Shown: positions 11,882-22,696 of the stretch, piece by piece
How the letters are laid out: each line of letters begins with the position of its first letter
Position numbering within the stretch: the first letter of the stretch is position 1
NCBI GenBank assembly: GCA_028583405.1
Contig: CM053251.1
Coordinates: 7,506,602 to 7,570,601 of the forward strand
DNA length: 64,000 nucleotides
Source: Pogonophryne albipinna
Taxonomy: Eukaryota; Chordata; Actinopteri; Perciformes; Artedidraconidae
Reading direction: 5' to 3'
Program-made: the position numbers and the translations under genes
Notes under the pieces: model-generated
Databases searched by the model: none
Told to the model about the DNA's origin: nothing
What the model saw: the letters and a program-made list of their open reading frames with translations, nothing else

Positions 11882-12263
11882 AGAAGTGTGGTTATATCAA
11901 GAAAATATGACATGTTATATACTGTATGTTAATTAGTAATTTAATGATACAAGTACTGGATGTATTACGATGGACACATATTTAGAGCAGTCTACGGTCC
12001 ACAGAGAAGAATCAAACAGCTCAGAGAGGAAAATATCTTAACTGAACTAAAACTCGGCTGCTGATGAAGGTGTTTTCCTTCAGGAGGAATCATCCATTAT
12101 TGGTTGCAAATAGATCAGTTACTGCACTGACTAAATCAAAGCATTTGCAGAGTCTGGGTAGATTTCCAGATTTCTGAGAGCTGTTCGACCATCATGTTGT
12201 TTTCTCAGAGTTAAATTTCAGAGAATCTCATGACTCGTCAAAGTTTCATGTTGTTTTGAAGAT

Positions 12264-12430
12264 GTTGGGGAGGCTGTGGCTCAGTGTGCTGGACTTCGAA
12301 TTAGGGGGTAGCAAGTTCGAGTCCCACTGCAGTCAGCATGTCGTTGTGTCCCTGGGCAAGACACTTCACCCCAAATTGCTCCTGTGGGGATTGCCCACAG
12401 CAGCCACATGAGGGCAGTAGGTTTTAAAAA
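12264..12430 (+). mobile_element. tRNA-derived SINE
   Basis: A pol III-type promoter is visible: an A-box-like GTGGCTCAGTGTGCTGG at 12276-12292 and a B box AGTTCGAGTCC at 12314-12324. Next comes a conserved body containing GTGTCCCTGGGCAAGACACT. This arrangement is typical of vertebrate tRNA-derived SINEs (V-SINE-like). The 3' tail is not clearly delimited. Confidence 0.7.
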
Positions 12431-14618
12431 ATACCCCGATAATGTCTAATGTCGACAAAGAAAGGCATCTCTGCCCAGGGCATCCCTATCCACTCTGTGC
12501 CCCTAACCTTCAGGAGGTGTGTTTGAAGTCTGAAGGAGTTGTGGGCTCACAGAAGGAATTGCTGATCAATTGTTCTTTTAAAGTGCATCAGAACCAGCCT
12601 GCATCTTCTCCCCTCATGTACGTGTGTTTTCGTCTCCACAGAAGCTGCTGCAGCCGCCCTTGAGGAATCTTCAACAAATATGTTTCCCTCCCTTCTCACA
12701 CCCACATATACCATTATTCATGCTACGTAAAATATACTCCAAAAAAGCATATTGAAATATGCTGTACACACCTCAGCACTCTCACTGTAAACAAGTGAAG
12801 AATAGCTTATGTATAATAATGTGTGGTACATACACATAAAAGGCAGTGCAAAGTGTAATTTGTCAATTTACTTTAACTTGAATCTCAATATATCTCTTGT
12901 GAAAATGTGTCTTTGATGTCTTCTTTGGGGGTGATCAGTACTCCAGAACCAGAGACACACAGTCATTTGCATGTTGAGTGCAGACTGTTGATAAAATAAT
13001 AACTCACTTGGGACTTGAGGGAAGAAGATTAAGTTATTCTGCTGGATTAGAATTGTGAGGCAAGTAGAAAAGAAAGTTTGTGGGGTTGGTATCGGGGGAG
13101 ACATCTCAGCATAATTTGAGAGAAGGATGTGGTTGGTCTGGGTCCCAGGGAATAAGGTCTGATCAATAGCAAAGTTGACTCATCATTAGTTTGCCATACC
13201 TGCTGATGCAAACACCAATGTCTCCACCCTGTGTTTTAAGGCTGTCCTTTACCACAGCACATCGTCAATGTTTCACAAGGCTCAAAGAAAAGAGCTGCCA
13301 TCAATTCAACATTCTCGCTCTTCAGAAAAGGAAAAAATCCTCAAGCAGAACACATTCTCTTTCTGCCGACATGATTACCATAAATCCCAAGCCAAGGTAC
13401 CGTGGTGATATAGTGAGCCATTAGAGATATGACAAATACACTCATTAGCTTTTCTCCCAGCACCTCAGCGCCATGCTGCTCCTCCCAGGGGGGGAGGGGG
13501 GGGATAACTATGTTGCCTCTGAAGGGAGCCGACCTCAGGGGTAATGGTGGAAAGGATGATTGAGAAAGATGGATCAACAGGGATTACCTTCAACTGCTAT
13601 TCTTGGCCTATTGATTATGATGATGAAAGATGGCTGACAGGCACATGTGGTTCTGTCTCATCCACAGGTGTCAAAAATGAAATAAATAACGTTCCTTAAT
13701 CAGTGAAAACACAAGACTTACTTACTCCTACTAGATATTACCCAGCAAGCAAATCAAGATAATGAATGTTCATCCAAATCAACTCTGAGCCTTCAATATG
13801 GCTGCCACAATCTGCGTTATATCACATTTTGTCTAGTTTTAAGGACGGCAATTCAGTCTTTGATATTGTGTTATTACCTGAAACTGTCTGAATTGTAAGC
13901 CTCATTTGATTCATCAGGAAATTCAAAAAAGATCAGCTGAACCGTGGGGGAAATTGTGGAAACTGTGAATAGATACATTTTAAAGGTCACTCACACCTCA
14001 TTTACAGACCATAATTGAATAATTTGCTTGCAAATGCATTTGAATCTTTCATCAATGTCTAACTGGTTTGATATAAGACCATAAGAAAGGAGAAAGTCAA
14101 GGGAAAAAAAATCACATTTAAAACATATACTGTACATGATCCACAAAGGAGCATTGGTTGATTACCAATAGATTTTGAGACAAAGAAAGTCTAGTACCAT
14201 TGCAGAGGGACAGACTGTAGAAACAGCTGATGTCCACATCCACATTGTGCTCCATCTGTCCTAATGCAGAGCAGGCTGACAGCACATTGGTCCCAGCCAG
14301 CGCCATATAGATAGAAGAGTTACGACAACGGAAGTCCAAAAACGGTTATCGTCACGTGGTTCATGTAGACGAGGATCGTTCCCCGGAAGTTCATGGCGGG
14401 CAACGTGAATGCATTGATAACAGGAGATAGAACTACGATTTTTGGTAATTATTAGTGAATAAAGGTTTTGATTTGCAATATTTATACAACAAATCGATAT
14501 GTGTATGTATTTACATCAATATGTTTTAAAAAATAAAATAGAATTTGCTAAGTGATAATATTAGGATTAGTGTGAACAACTAGTTTACATGTTAGGCTAA
14601 CAGTGCCTTGGTTAAAGA
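12431..14618. other. Intergenic, no gene seen
   Basis: AT-rich sequence with short spurious ORFs only. A G-run is present at about 13490-13502. No homology recognised. Confidence 0.5.
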
Positions 14619-15800
14619 GTAGGGGTGCAACAACTAATCGACTTAATCGATTAAAATCGATTACCAAATTAGTTGGCAACTAATTCAGTCGTCGATTCGT
14701 TGGTGATGTCATCACATGTGTTCTACACCCCGTTAAAGAGCCTGTGACAGCATCCCAACAACTGTTGTGCAATGAAATATTGGGCTACTAGTCATCTCGA
14801 ACCGTCATCTTAAAAAAGAAGGTGCGATACCGTTCCGATAAATATCAATAATTTCGAACATCACAGGGAAATTCCTTCGACTCATTTTGAAGTTTTGGGG
14901 GAAGCCGGAAGTGACGTCAATGCGGGAACGCTTCACTGTGCGGCGAGAGAGCCAAACACGGACAAAGTGTGTTGTCATGCGTAGAAATTGTGAATTACTG
15001 AGTTTAGGCACGTTAATAACGTTTTAATGAAGTTGACTACAGTATATTCATATTTGTCAGTGCTTTCATGTCAATTCGGCGAACATAAACATAAATGATC
15101 GTGGTGAAGATGATGATTAAATTAGGATTAAAAATCGGTAGTGAGAGCTGCTGAAGCTTAACCTTGGCGCACTGCCACTCCAACATCCAATCCCAGAGCT
15201 TGAAGATTAATCACGGGGACTCTAGTCCTAAACGATAGCTGGGGATTATGGGTAGTGTAGTGTCTTCGGCCATCCTAAACTCCTACGTCTGTTTCCGGTT
15301 ATTTTTATTTTGAAATTCAGTTCCTGACGGACGCCAAAAAAGCCAGAGTTTATGGAATTAAACCAATAAATAAAAGCAAGGATAATTGTGTGTTATTGGT
15401 GAGTAAATAACAGTGTGTTATTTTGAAAAGAATAACAAATTAGAAGGAAAAAAAGATTTAAAAAATACAGATTTCAGTATCCTGAGGCTCTGAGCCCCAT
15501 TTATTTTCCTCACAGACGGCAACAAAAGTCCGAAATTATACGATTTAAAATAAAAGCAATAATCGTGGCTTGATATTGAGTAAGAACATGTTTTTATGAA
15601 CCACACAGCTTCCGGTCTTCCACGACCCGACCGGAGAAAAAGACGTGCTGCAGGCACGAAACACATTACCAGTAGAAATACATTGCTTTTAAAATCGTGC
15701 TGTGCAACACGAAAAAAAGGGGAAAATCGTGTTGGTGAACATGAATCAATAGATTAAAAATCGTGTTGGTGAACACGAAATGCCATGAGACTGGGTTGGT
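14619..15800. repeat. DNA-transposon remnants and short dispersed repeats
   Basis: At 14619-14700 is a GGGGTGCAACAACTAATCG-type end with several ATCGATTA words, typical of fish hAT MITE termini; a related degenerate element lies at about 61966-62287. From about 15690 to 15780 a 22-bp word (AAAATCGTGTTGGTGAACA, with variants) is repeated three times with irregular spacing. No coding capacity was recognised. Confidence 0.45.
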
Positions 15801-16577
15801 ATATGCTCACTTCTCCTGCATCCATGACGTATACAGAATACCTTGTTAAATTAATAATGCAAGGAGCGAATGTAACAAACTGTAGCTTTTACAAAATAAC
15901 TTTCTCTGTTTATTCTGTAAAAGGAATAACTCTGCATTTTCGGAAACAGGCCCCCAGCTAAGAATCAGTACTATCACTGTATATTAAGTATGAAGCTTGA
16001 ACCATGACGTCATTATTTTTGGCCTAAAACGATAGAAACGGGCGGCTAGCCTCGTTTTGTTCAAAAATCCAGTATACACCGAAAAAACTACAAATAGTAG
16101 TTTACACATTTCTGTTTGTCTGGATAAAAAAAAAAAAAAGTTACAGCACATTTCTTAAAATGTTGAACTAATCCTTTTAGGCCTGCTCACTTAATTATAA
16201 TTCATTTCAACAAGATGGTGAAATGAATAAAGACAATTACACAATTGTAATAATACAAATGGAATAACACAAGCCTGTACTTTTAGATAGTGGAGTCTTA
16301 ATACAGTATATGTGCTAAAAAATGCCAGCACTGTTTTCAAGCAATCTTTTACTTATTGAAAGTCAAAACAGAAAGCACTCTTATTGATTAAATTGACCTC
16401 GGTATATTTCTTTTGATGAGGGAAATTGGTGTCTGTTTTTCTCTTAAATCATAGTGAAAAACACACAAACCTTTTAAAATGACCTGTATTCTGTTTTGAA
16501 TTTCAAAGAAAACTGACTTCTGACTGACTGACTGACTGAAACTAGACTGACCTTTACAAAAGTTGTGAGATTTTTTC
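15801..16577. other. Intergenic, no gene seen
   Basis: AT-rich DNA with a short GACT/ACTG run (about 16520-16540) and a poly-A stretch near 16130. No gene or repeat family recognised. Confidence 0.5.
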
Positions 16578-17760
16578 TGTGACAGAAAAAACTTTGTTTC
16601 TATAGGTAAATACACAACTGAGTTGACAAATATGACATGTGGGGTACCTCAAGGCTCCATTTTGGGGTCTCTTCTCTTTAACATCTACATGCTACCACTG
16701 GCTCAGATAATGAAAAACAACTAAATAAGTTACCATAGCTATGCTGATGACACACAAATGTACGTAACAATTTCACCAGGAGACTATTCTCCAGTTAAAA
16801 CACTGAGTAAGTGCATTGAACAAATCAATGACTGGATGTGTCAGAACTTTCTCCAATTAAACAAAGATAAAACTGAGGTTATGGTTTTTGGAGCCAAGGC
16901 AGAACGTATAAAAGTTAGCGCTGAGCTTCAGTCTGCAATGTTCAAAACAACAGATAAAGCCAGAAATCTAGGTGTAGTCATGGACTCTGACCTGAGTTTC
17001 AACAGTCACATTAAAACAGTTACTAAATCAGCCTACTATCACCTAAAGAATATATCTAGGGTTAAAAGACTAATGTCACAGCAGGATTTGGAAAAACTTG
17101 TCCATGCTTTTATCTTCAGTAGACTCGACTACTGCAATGGTGTCTTCACAGGTCTCACTAAAAAATATATTAGAAAGCTGCAGCTGATTCAGAACGCCGC
17201 TGCTCGAGTCCTCACTAACACTAAGAAAGTGGATCACATCACTCCAGTTCTGAAGTCTTTACACTGGCTTCCTGTGTGTCAAAGAATATATTTCAAAATA
17301 CTGCTGCTGGTTTATAAAGCTTTGAATGGTTTAGGCCCAAAATACATTTCTGACCTCCTGCTAAATTATGAACCATCCAGATCTCTCAGGTCTTCAGGGA
17401 CTGGTCAGCTTTCTGTCCCCAGAGTCAGAACTAAACATGGAGAAGCAGCGTTCAGTTATTATGCTCCAAATATCTGGAACAAACTCCCAGAAACCTGCAG
17501 GTCCGCTGCAACTCTGACTACTTTTAAATCCAGACTAAAGACTTTTCTTTTTGCCGCTGCTTTTAATTGAACTATTCACATCTTAAACTGCACTGTAACT
17601 TTTAACTTGTATTTTTTCTTTTAATGTTTATTTTATTATCTTTTCTTTTTAATGACTGCTTTTAAATGCCATTTTCTTAATGTCTTTCGTTTTTTGTAAA
17701 GCACTTTGAATTGCCTTGTGTTGAAAGGTGCTATATAAATAAACTTGCCTTGCCTTGTGT
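16578..17760 (+). mobile_element. 5'-truncated L2-like LINE
   Basis: The reading frame from about 16578 encodes FVSIGKYTTEL, TCGVPQGSILGSLLFNIY and SYADDTQMYV, with the catalytic YADD intact. An in-frame TAA (NN*ISYHS, about 16721) precedes YADD. The remaining 270-codon ORF (16758-17570) carries LNKDKTEVMVFG, ARNLGVVMDSDLSF, SRLDYCNGVFTGL, LKSLHWLPVCQR and the PNIWNKLPE C-terminus. The 3' tail ends CTATATAAATAAACTTGCC followed by TTGCC repeats. The element is truncated upstream of the RT palm, lacks the endonuclease and is inactive. Confidence 0.88.
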
Positions 17761-19451
17761 GTGTGAGAGCACATCCCAGACAAAAGTTGTAAGTGATTTA
17801 AGAAAAGTACCATATTTATTTTATCATGCTCTTTCTCTCTCAACCCTGAGAGGTTTTTCCTTGAAAGAACAGATCCAATCTCTTTTTTACTATACCCACT
17901 CCAAATCATCACAGATCAATCTCCGAGGTTTGAGCAGCAGAAAGTTAATCTGGAAGAGGAGCCTGTTCGTTTATGCCTCGACATGCTCGACTGTCAGTCA
18001 AACATTTGGATGCATCTGTCCTGACTTCTGTAGATCCCTAACACCTGAATGGCCCTCAGAGGAGCTGTCAACCGCCATCGATTTATCATTCATCGAAAAT
18101 GATTGAGAAAGATGAACAGTTGACAAAATATGTGACTAAAATTCACATGTACATTTGAGTTTTTCATATGTATTTACCCTGATCCGAACACCTACGCATA
18201 ACCCACTGCGCCACACGCCTCCATGTGCAATGTTTTACATGCTGCTGTGAAAACATTCCCCAAATGTGGATCAATACAGTATATCTTATCTTATTCAGGT
18301 TTTTCACTTAAGTAAAAATAATATACTAAAAGGTACTGCAAAGAAATTGTAACTCAAGTAAACCATATAATAGCCTATTATGTAGGCTACTTAACGTTTC
18401 AAAGTCCTATTCAATTCAGTAAAAAAAAAACAGTATTTTCCTCTCAAATGTAGTAGAGTAAAAATATACAGTAGCATTTAAAGAATTTAGGCTACTCCAG
18501 TAGATTACCACTGCCTCTGTTAAGATGGTTATGAACGTAGATACATTCAACCACTGATCACAGGAGAACCTCAGTGTTGATGAGCAAGGCAGCATTGTGT
18601 GTTTGGTTTATTCCCTACAATTCAGCAGCTCTCTCTTAGCTGTAATGAGTTGTTTTGTAATGGATGCAGCTGCTCTGGAGTTCATATTGATTGTTCATAT
18701 CCATGTTGCTTCTGCTTTGATGATGGTTTATTCTTATGTTACTTCAATGGGAAGTGGCAGGCTTTTTGAAAACGTATGTGGCTTAATGATGCTTGTTGCT
18801 TTTGATCCGGTGTCCTTAGCTTTTTTCTTGTATCGTGTGTGTTGTCCTCATTTTTTGGTTTATTATAGAAAGGCTACAAAGAGGAAGCTAGGTAATGAGT
18901 TGTATGCACATGCTGCAAAGTGCTATACATGAATAGTCGTTATAGTGGAGTCCGACATAAGGACTTTGTGGTGTGATGTGTAGGCTACACATTGACAAGA
19001 ACATGCACTGTATTTTATAGCCTGAAATGTGTTTTTTTGATTGATTGTTCTATCATATACCCAACATTGTTCGATATTCTTTAGTTTGGTACATTTTAAT
19101 ATTGGATACCTAACTACACTGGTAAAAGTAACTGGTGATAATTTAGTATTCTTCATCTCAATGTTGAAAGCAACGACAACCGAGCAGAACAAGTAAGTGA
19201 CTTTGAGTTTTAATAGCTTTGTCATGTGAGGCTAGAACGTCACATTGTAAATCTGTAGCCAAACTGGAGCTAATAAAAAAGGATGTTTCACTGTAACCTG
19301 AAACCAAAGTCAACAAGTCTGGGCTGTGACAGGTTTATTGGGCAAATTCATTCAAAGAGATGAACATTTAGCTGTGGCGCACACAGATAAGAGATGATTG
19401 CAGAGGAGGACAGTCAAATACAGAAATGCAGAACATTGGGAACATTCAATA
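17761..19451. other. Intergenic, no gene seen
   Basis: AT-rich sequence. A 111-codon ORF at 18597-18932 is hydrophobic but matches no family I know and has no exon or codon-use support. Poly-A and TAAAAATA-rich tracts near 18300-18480 look like transposon debris. Confidence 0.5.
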
Positions 19452-19775
19452 TTAAAGGTCCCCTATTATACTGTTTTTCATCAATATATTAAAGGTCTCA
19501 GATATCTACAAAGCATGTCTCTGAAGTGTTTGGCTCCAAACACCAAACAGATCATTGCAGCATCCCATAATCCCCTCTGTTTCAGCCCTAGTTTCAAAAG
19601 TGCTGATTCTCTGTCTGTTACTTTAGATGAAAATAAGGAGCCCCTCCCCACGCCCCTCTGAGAGATATTTGGTTAAAAAGAACACAATGGTGCTCTAGGA
19701 GGAGATTCAGGTGATAATGTGGGGGGGGGTTACCTTGGTTGGTGATTGGCTAACGGCCTCTACACACGGTGGCGT

Positions 19776-21809
19776 CAGAGTTCCCGTTAGCCGGTAATTA
19801 CCGGACTATGACCGGTAAAATATGCTGAAGACCGGCATATCTAAATCTCTCCGGTCAAAGTGTCCGGTCAAAAATAATTTCCCCTTAGCGCAATACCGCA
19901 TCAGTTGCGCAACTTGCGCCACTTATGTGACAGACAAAAAAGTATGTGACAGACAAGAATAGTCAATTCTAATGTCTAACACTTCACAAGGCTTCTCAAT
20001 TCTTACATTTCCCCTCCTCGAGACTTAGTCCCGCCCACAGGAGATGCGAACCGAGGAGAGAGGAGGGGAAGCAGCAGACGTTTAAAGAAATGAGAACTCC
20101 TCTCCTCTGAGCGGTCATATAAAGCGACGTCCGTTCATTATTACGTGGCAACAGCTGCATCAGCTGTTGAGTGTTTTGTCATAGCGCTGTATTTTATAAT
20201 CTCTGTTACATCAGCTGAACATTGTTCCCCCACATATTTACTTTGAATTCATTGAAAGTGCGGTATAATGAGACAATAACAGGCTACAGATGCGGACACA
20301 CACACACAAATATATTTATATAAATATATACAATTTAAAGTATGAGAGCACTCTCATAATAACGTAACACTATCAGAGACTGGATATACCCCCCCCCTCT
20401 CTCTGGTCGCTGAAATGGGGAATTGAAATTACGGGCCAAAAGTTGTATTTACAAGTATTAAAAGTAAGCAGAGGAAACCAAACCAACTGAGACCCGTCTG
20501 TCCGCCGCATCTACGCACTGTACAACACACACCTACATACTGTACCACACACATACACACTGTACCAGTACCACACACACTTACAGCTCCTAAAGCATAA
20601 TCAGGCTACAGCCGTTGTGTATTTTATTATGTGAAGCACTAAATGGTCTTAGAAAAATATCGACTCTTTGTTTGTAGATAATAAACTACAGCAAATAAAG
20701 AGAGTAATGTAGGCCTGTTATACTGAGTGATATATATTGTACACTGCTCTGCTTTCTGCACGGACCTCACAGCTGTTCTCACTGTAAACATCGCGTTGCG
20801 ATGAAAGCAGTTACTAAAATAATATCCAGAGGATGCATGCAGAGCTGTCATTGGCTGAGATAAGTCCGGCCGTGCGTCATGCCTCCACCGTTCCCGGAAA
20901 TGCATCCGCGGAGGAGCCGTGGAGGAACCATCAGTGTCTCCTCGGTTAGAGCTCCTCCAGAGAGCCTCCTCGACGCTCGATGCTCGGTCCTCGGTGTGCA
21001 TTTTGAGAAATGAGATGTCCTTCAAAATGGCGCGCTGAAATTCATTTCCGGGTCACTACCGGAGGACCGAGGAGTCGAGGAGGGGAAATTTGAGTATTGA
21101 GAAGCCTCTTTAATGTGGAGAAAGAGATGTCCTGTATGGGTTGATTGTGCGTTGATCTGTTGGTAATGCCTCGGGGTTCCGGTGGGCATGTAAACAAATG
21201 CATAATGCTGCGCTATACTTTGCGGCCTCACCCGGTTGCATAGCGACGCTTATTGTTTAGGTGTCTTTTAATAAGCAGGTAGTCCTATCATTAGCTAGAA
21301 CTAGCTGGATCTGATCGATATGGAGATAAACACGAGTGAAGTCTAATCTGACGGGAGAGAGAGATCAGCTGCTGCTGACGAGTCGACACGCAGCTCTGCA
21401 TGATCACATGCAGCGGTGAGCGGAACAAAACACACACTTGAGGTTAGAATATCGCACGTAGCTATTTTAATTACCTCTCAAACTACCAAAACGAGTTATA
21501 GATATGTTTAGTTTCACTGTCGGGTCACTCATTACTGATCCGCGAGCTGCATGATACTGACGGGCTGTCAGGAGAGGGAGAGAGCGCTCCGTTTATTATT
21601 CCCGTGTTATTGTAAATTACTGTACACTTTTGAATAATGTAGTTAATCTACTATAATTAGTTTGTTTAATATCGAATCATATTAATTTGTTTTAAAGCTC
21701 AATACATAACAAAGAAGACCTTTGAGCGGCATTTTTCAAATGTTGTCCGGAAGATTTAAACTTTAACGGACATGTTGACCGGCGAAAAAATATTCTAACG
21801 GGAACTCTG
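19776..21809. mobile_element. hAT-like element (level B), inserted in level A
   Basis: Inverted ends CAGAGTTCCCGTTAG and CTAACGGGAACTCTG. The flanks GGTGGCGT (19768-19775) and GGCGGCGT (21810-21817) form an 8-bp target duplication with one mismatch, as expected for hAT. It sits inside the left terminal repeat of the Harbinger element. Repeated CCGGTAA/TACCGG words lie next to the ends. No transposase ORF. Confidence 0.8.
19989..21107. mobile_element. Innermost DNA element (level C), inserted in level B
   Basis: AGGCTTCTCAATTCTTACAT near 19989 pairs with an inverted AGGCTTCTCAATACTCAAAT ending at 21107. Both are followed inward by TTTCCCCTCCTCGA. Non-coding interior with CA runs and a C-run. 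I could not identify a clean target duplication. Confidence 0.65.
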
Positions 21810-22080
21810 GGCGGCGTGTGTTGACTCTTCAACGCTTCTGTCCATTCACTTTGAATGGGGTAATGTCACATTTCGCCGAACTGCATTGTGGGAGGAAAGC
21901 GTAGCTTCTCTCGCGGTGCTCGCTGCAAAAGTAGAGCAATGTTCTACTTTTGACGCTTCGACGGAGGCGTCAGCCAATCAAATCCCGTTTATGCAAATCT
22001 GCCAGTACAAGCGCTAGCCAATCAAACCGTGTGTATGCTGGGAGAGCCAGACCGCAGTTCATTTCCTCATATGCCAAAAA

Positions 22081-22317
22081 ATGGAGGAGAAAATAATCGT
22101 AGCAGTAGGAAATCACCCGGTGCTTTATGATCAGTCCCTGTTCACCTACCGGGATACAAACCGGAGGAGCCAGGCATGGAGGGAGGTGGCAGAGACAGTG
22201 GGTGAAACTGGTAGGTTTTCGCCTGTTTGGGGAGCTTATATCCAGTGTACTTCGTTTGAATGGACAGCTAGCAGGCATAGACTGTATTTAGCCAGCATGG
22301 AATGTTGCGTAAAATAG
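22081..22317 (+). pseudogene. MADF-domain fragment of Harbinger accessory protein
   Basis: The ORF opens MEEKIIVAVGNHPVLYD and continues with RRSQAWREVAETVGETG. This is the helix-1 and helix-2/3 pattern of a MADF (Myb/SANT-like) domain: a hydrophobic stretch, a P-x-LYD motif, then the AW-x-x-VA core. PIF/Harbinger elements carry such a protein beside the transposase. Only the first exon-like part is present; a GTAGGT donor follows ETG at about 22210. The rest of the accessory gene and the transposase are absent. Confidence 0.6.
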
Positions 22318-22696
22318 CACCATAGACATTAATGTCATAAATGTTCATCATATAAAGTGTGACATGTAAAACCTTTTATGCAATTGACAGGAGAGATTCA
22401 TGTGATGTTGCTCGCCTAAACTCCCCAAGCTCAAGACACGCCCACTGCCAAGCGGCAACGCACGCCGCCGTGTGTAGGGGCCGTAAGAGTTACACAAGCC
22501 AAAACATCGTTATGACATCATAAAGTGGCCAAAATCTGATCAGCTCATTTTCAGACAGGTTTTTATAGAAATGGATCAGGACAAAAAGAGAGAATCTTTT
22601 TTCCTGAAACTTTCAGAATGTCTTTACACAGAGGGGACACATGGTTATGTATGAAAGACATGAAAAAGTGGATTTTGCATAAAAGGTGACCTTTAC

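Larger units (their letters stand above)
19754..22483. mobile_element. PIF/Harbinger element (level A), inserted in level D
   Basis: Flanked by TAA on both sides (19751-19753 and 22484-22486), the Harbinger target. The termini are inverted: CGGCCTCTACACACGG at the left and CGGCCCCTACACACGG read inward from the right. The right part encodes a MADF-like segment (see 22081-22317). No DDE transposase was found, so it is non-autonomous or internally deleted. Confidence 0.82.
19452..22696. mobile_element. Outer MITE of a four-level transposon nest (level D)
   Basis: Left end TTAAAGGTCCCCTATTATA and right end TTTTGCATAAAAGGTGACCTTTA (19-20 bp legible on each side) are imperfect inverted ends. The left body (GGTCTCAGATAT, CACCAAACAGATCATTGC) recurs at 60185-60312 and, diverged, in the MITE at 29315-30018. 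Its interior is split by a Harbinger element at 19754-22483. Confidence 0.7.

Noticed and set aside
18597..18932. 111-codon hydrophobic ORF
   Set aside because: No family resemblance, no splice or codon evidence, AT-rich surroundings; a chance ORF is more likely.
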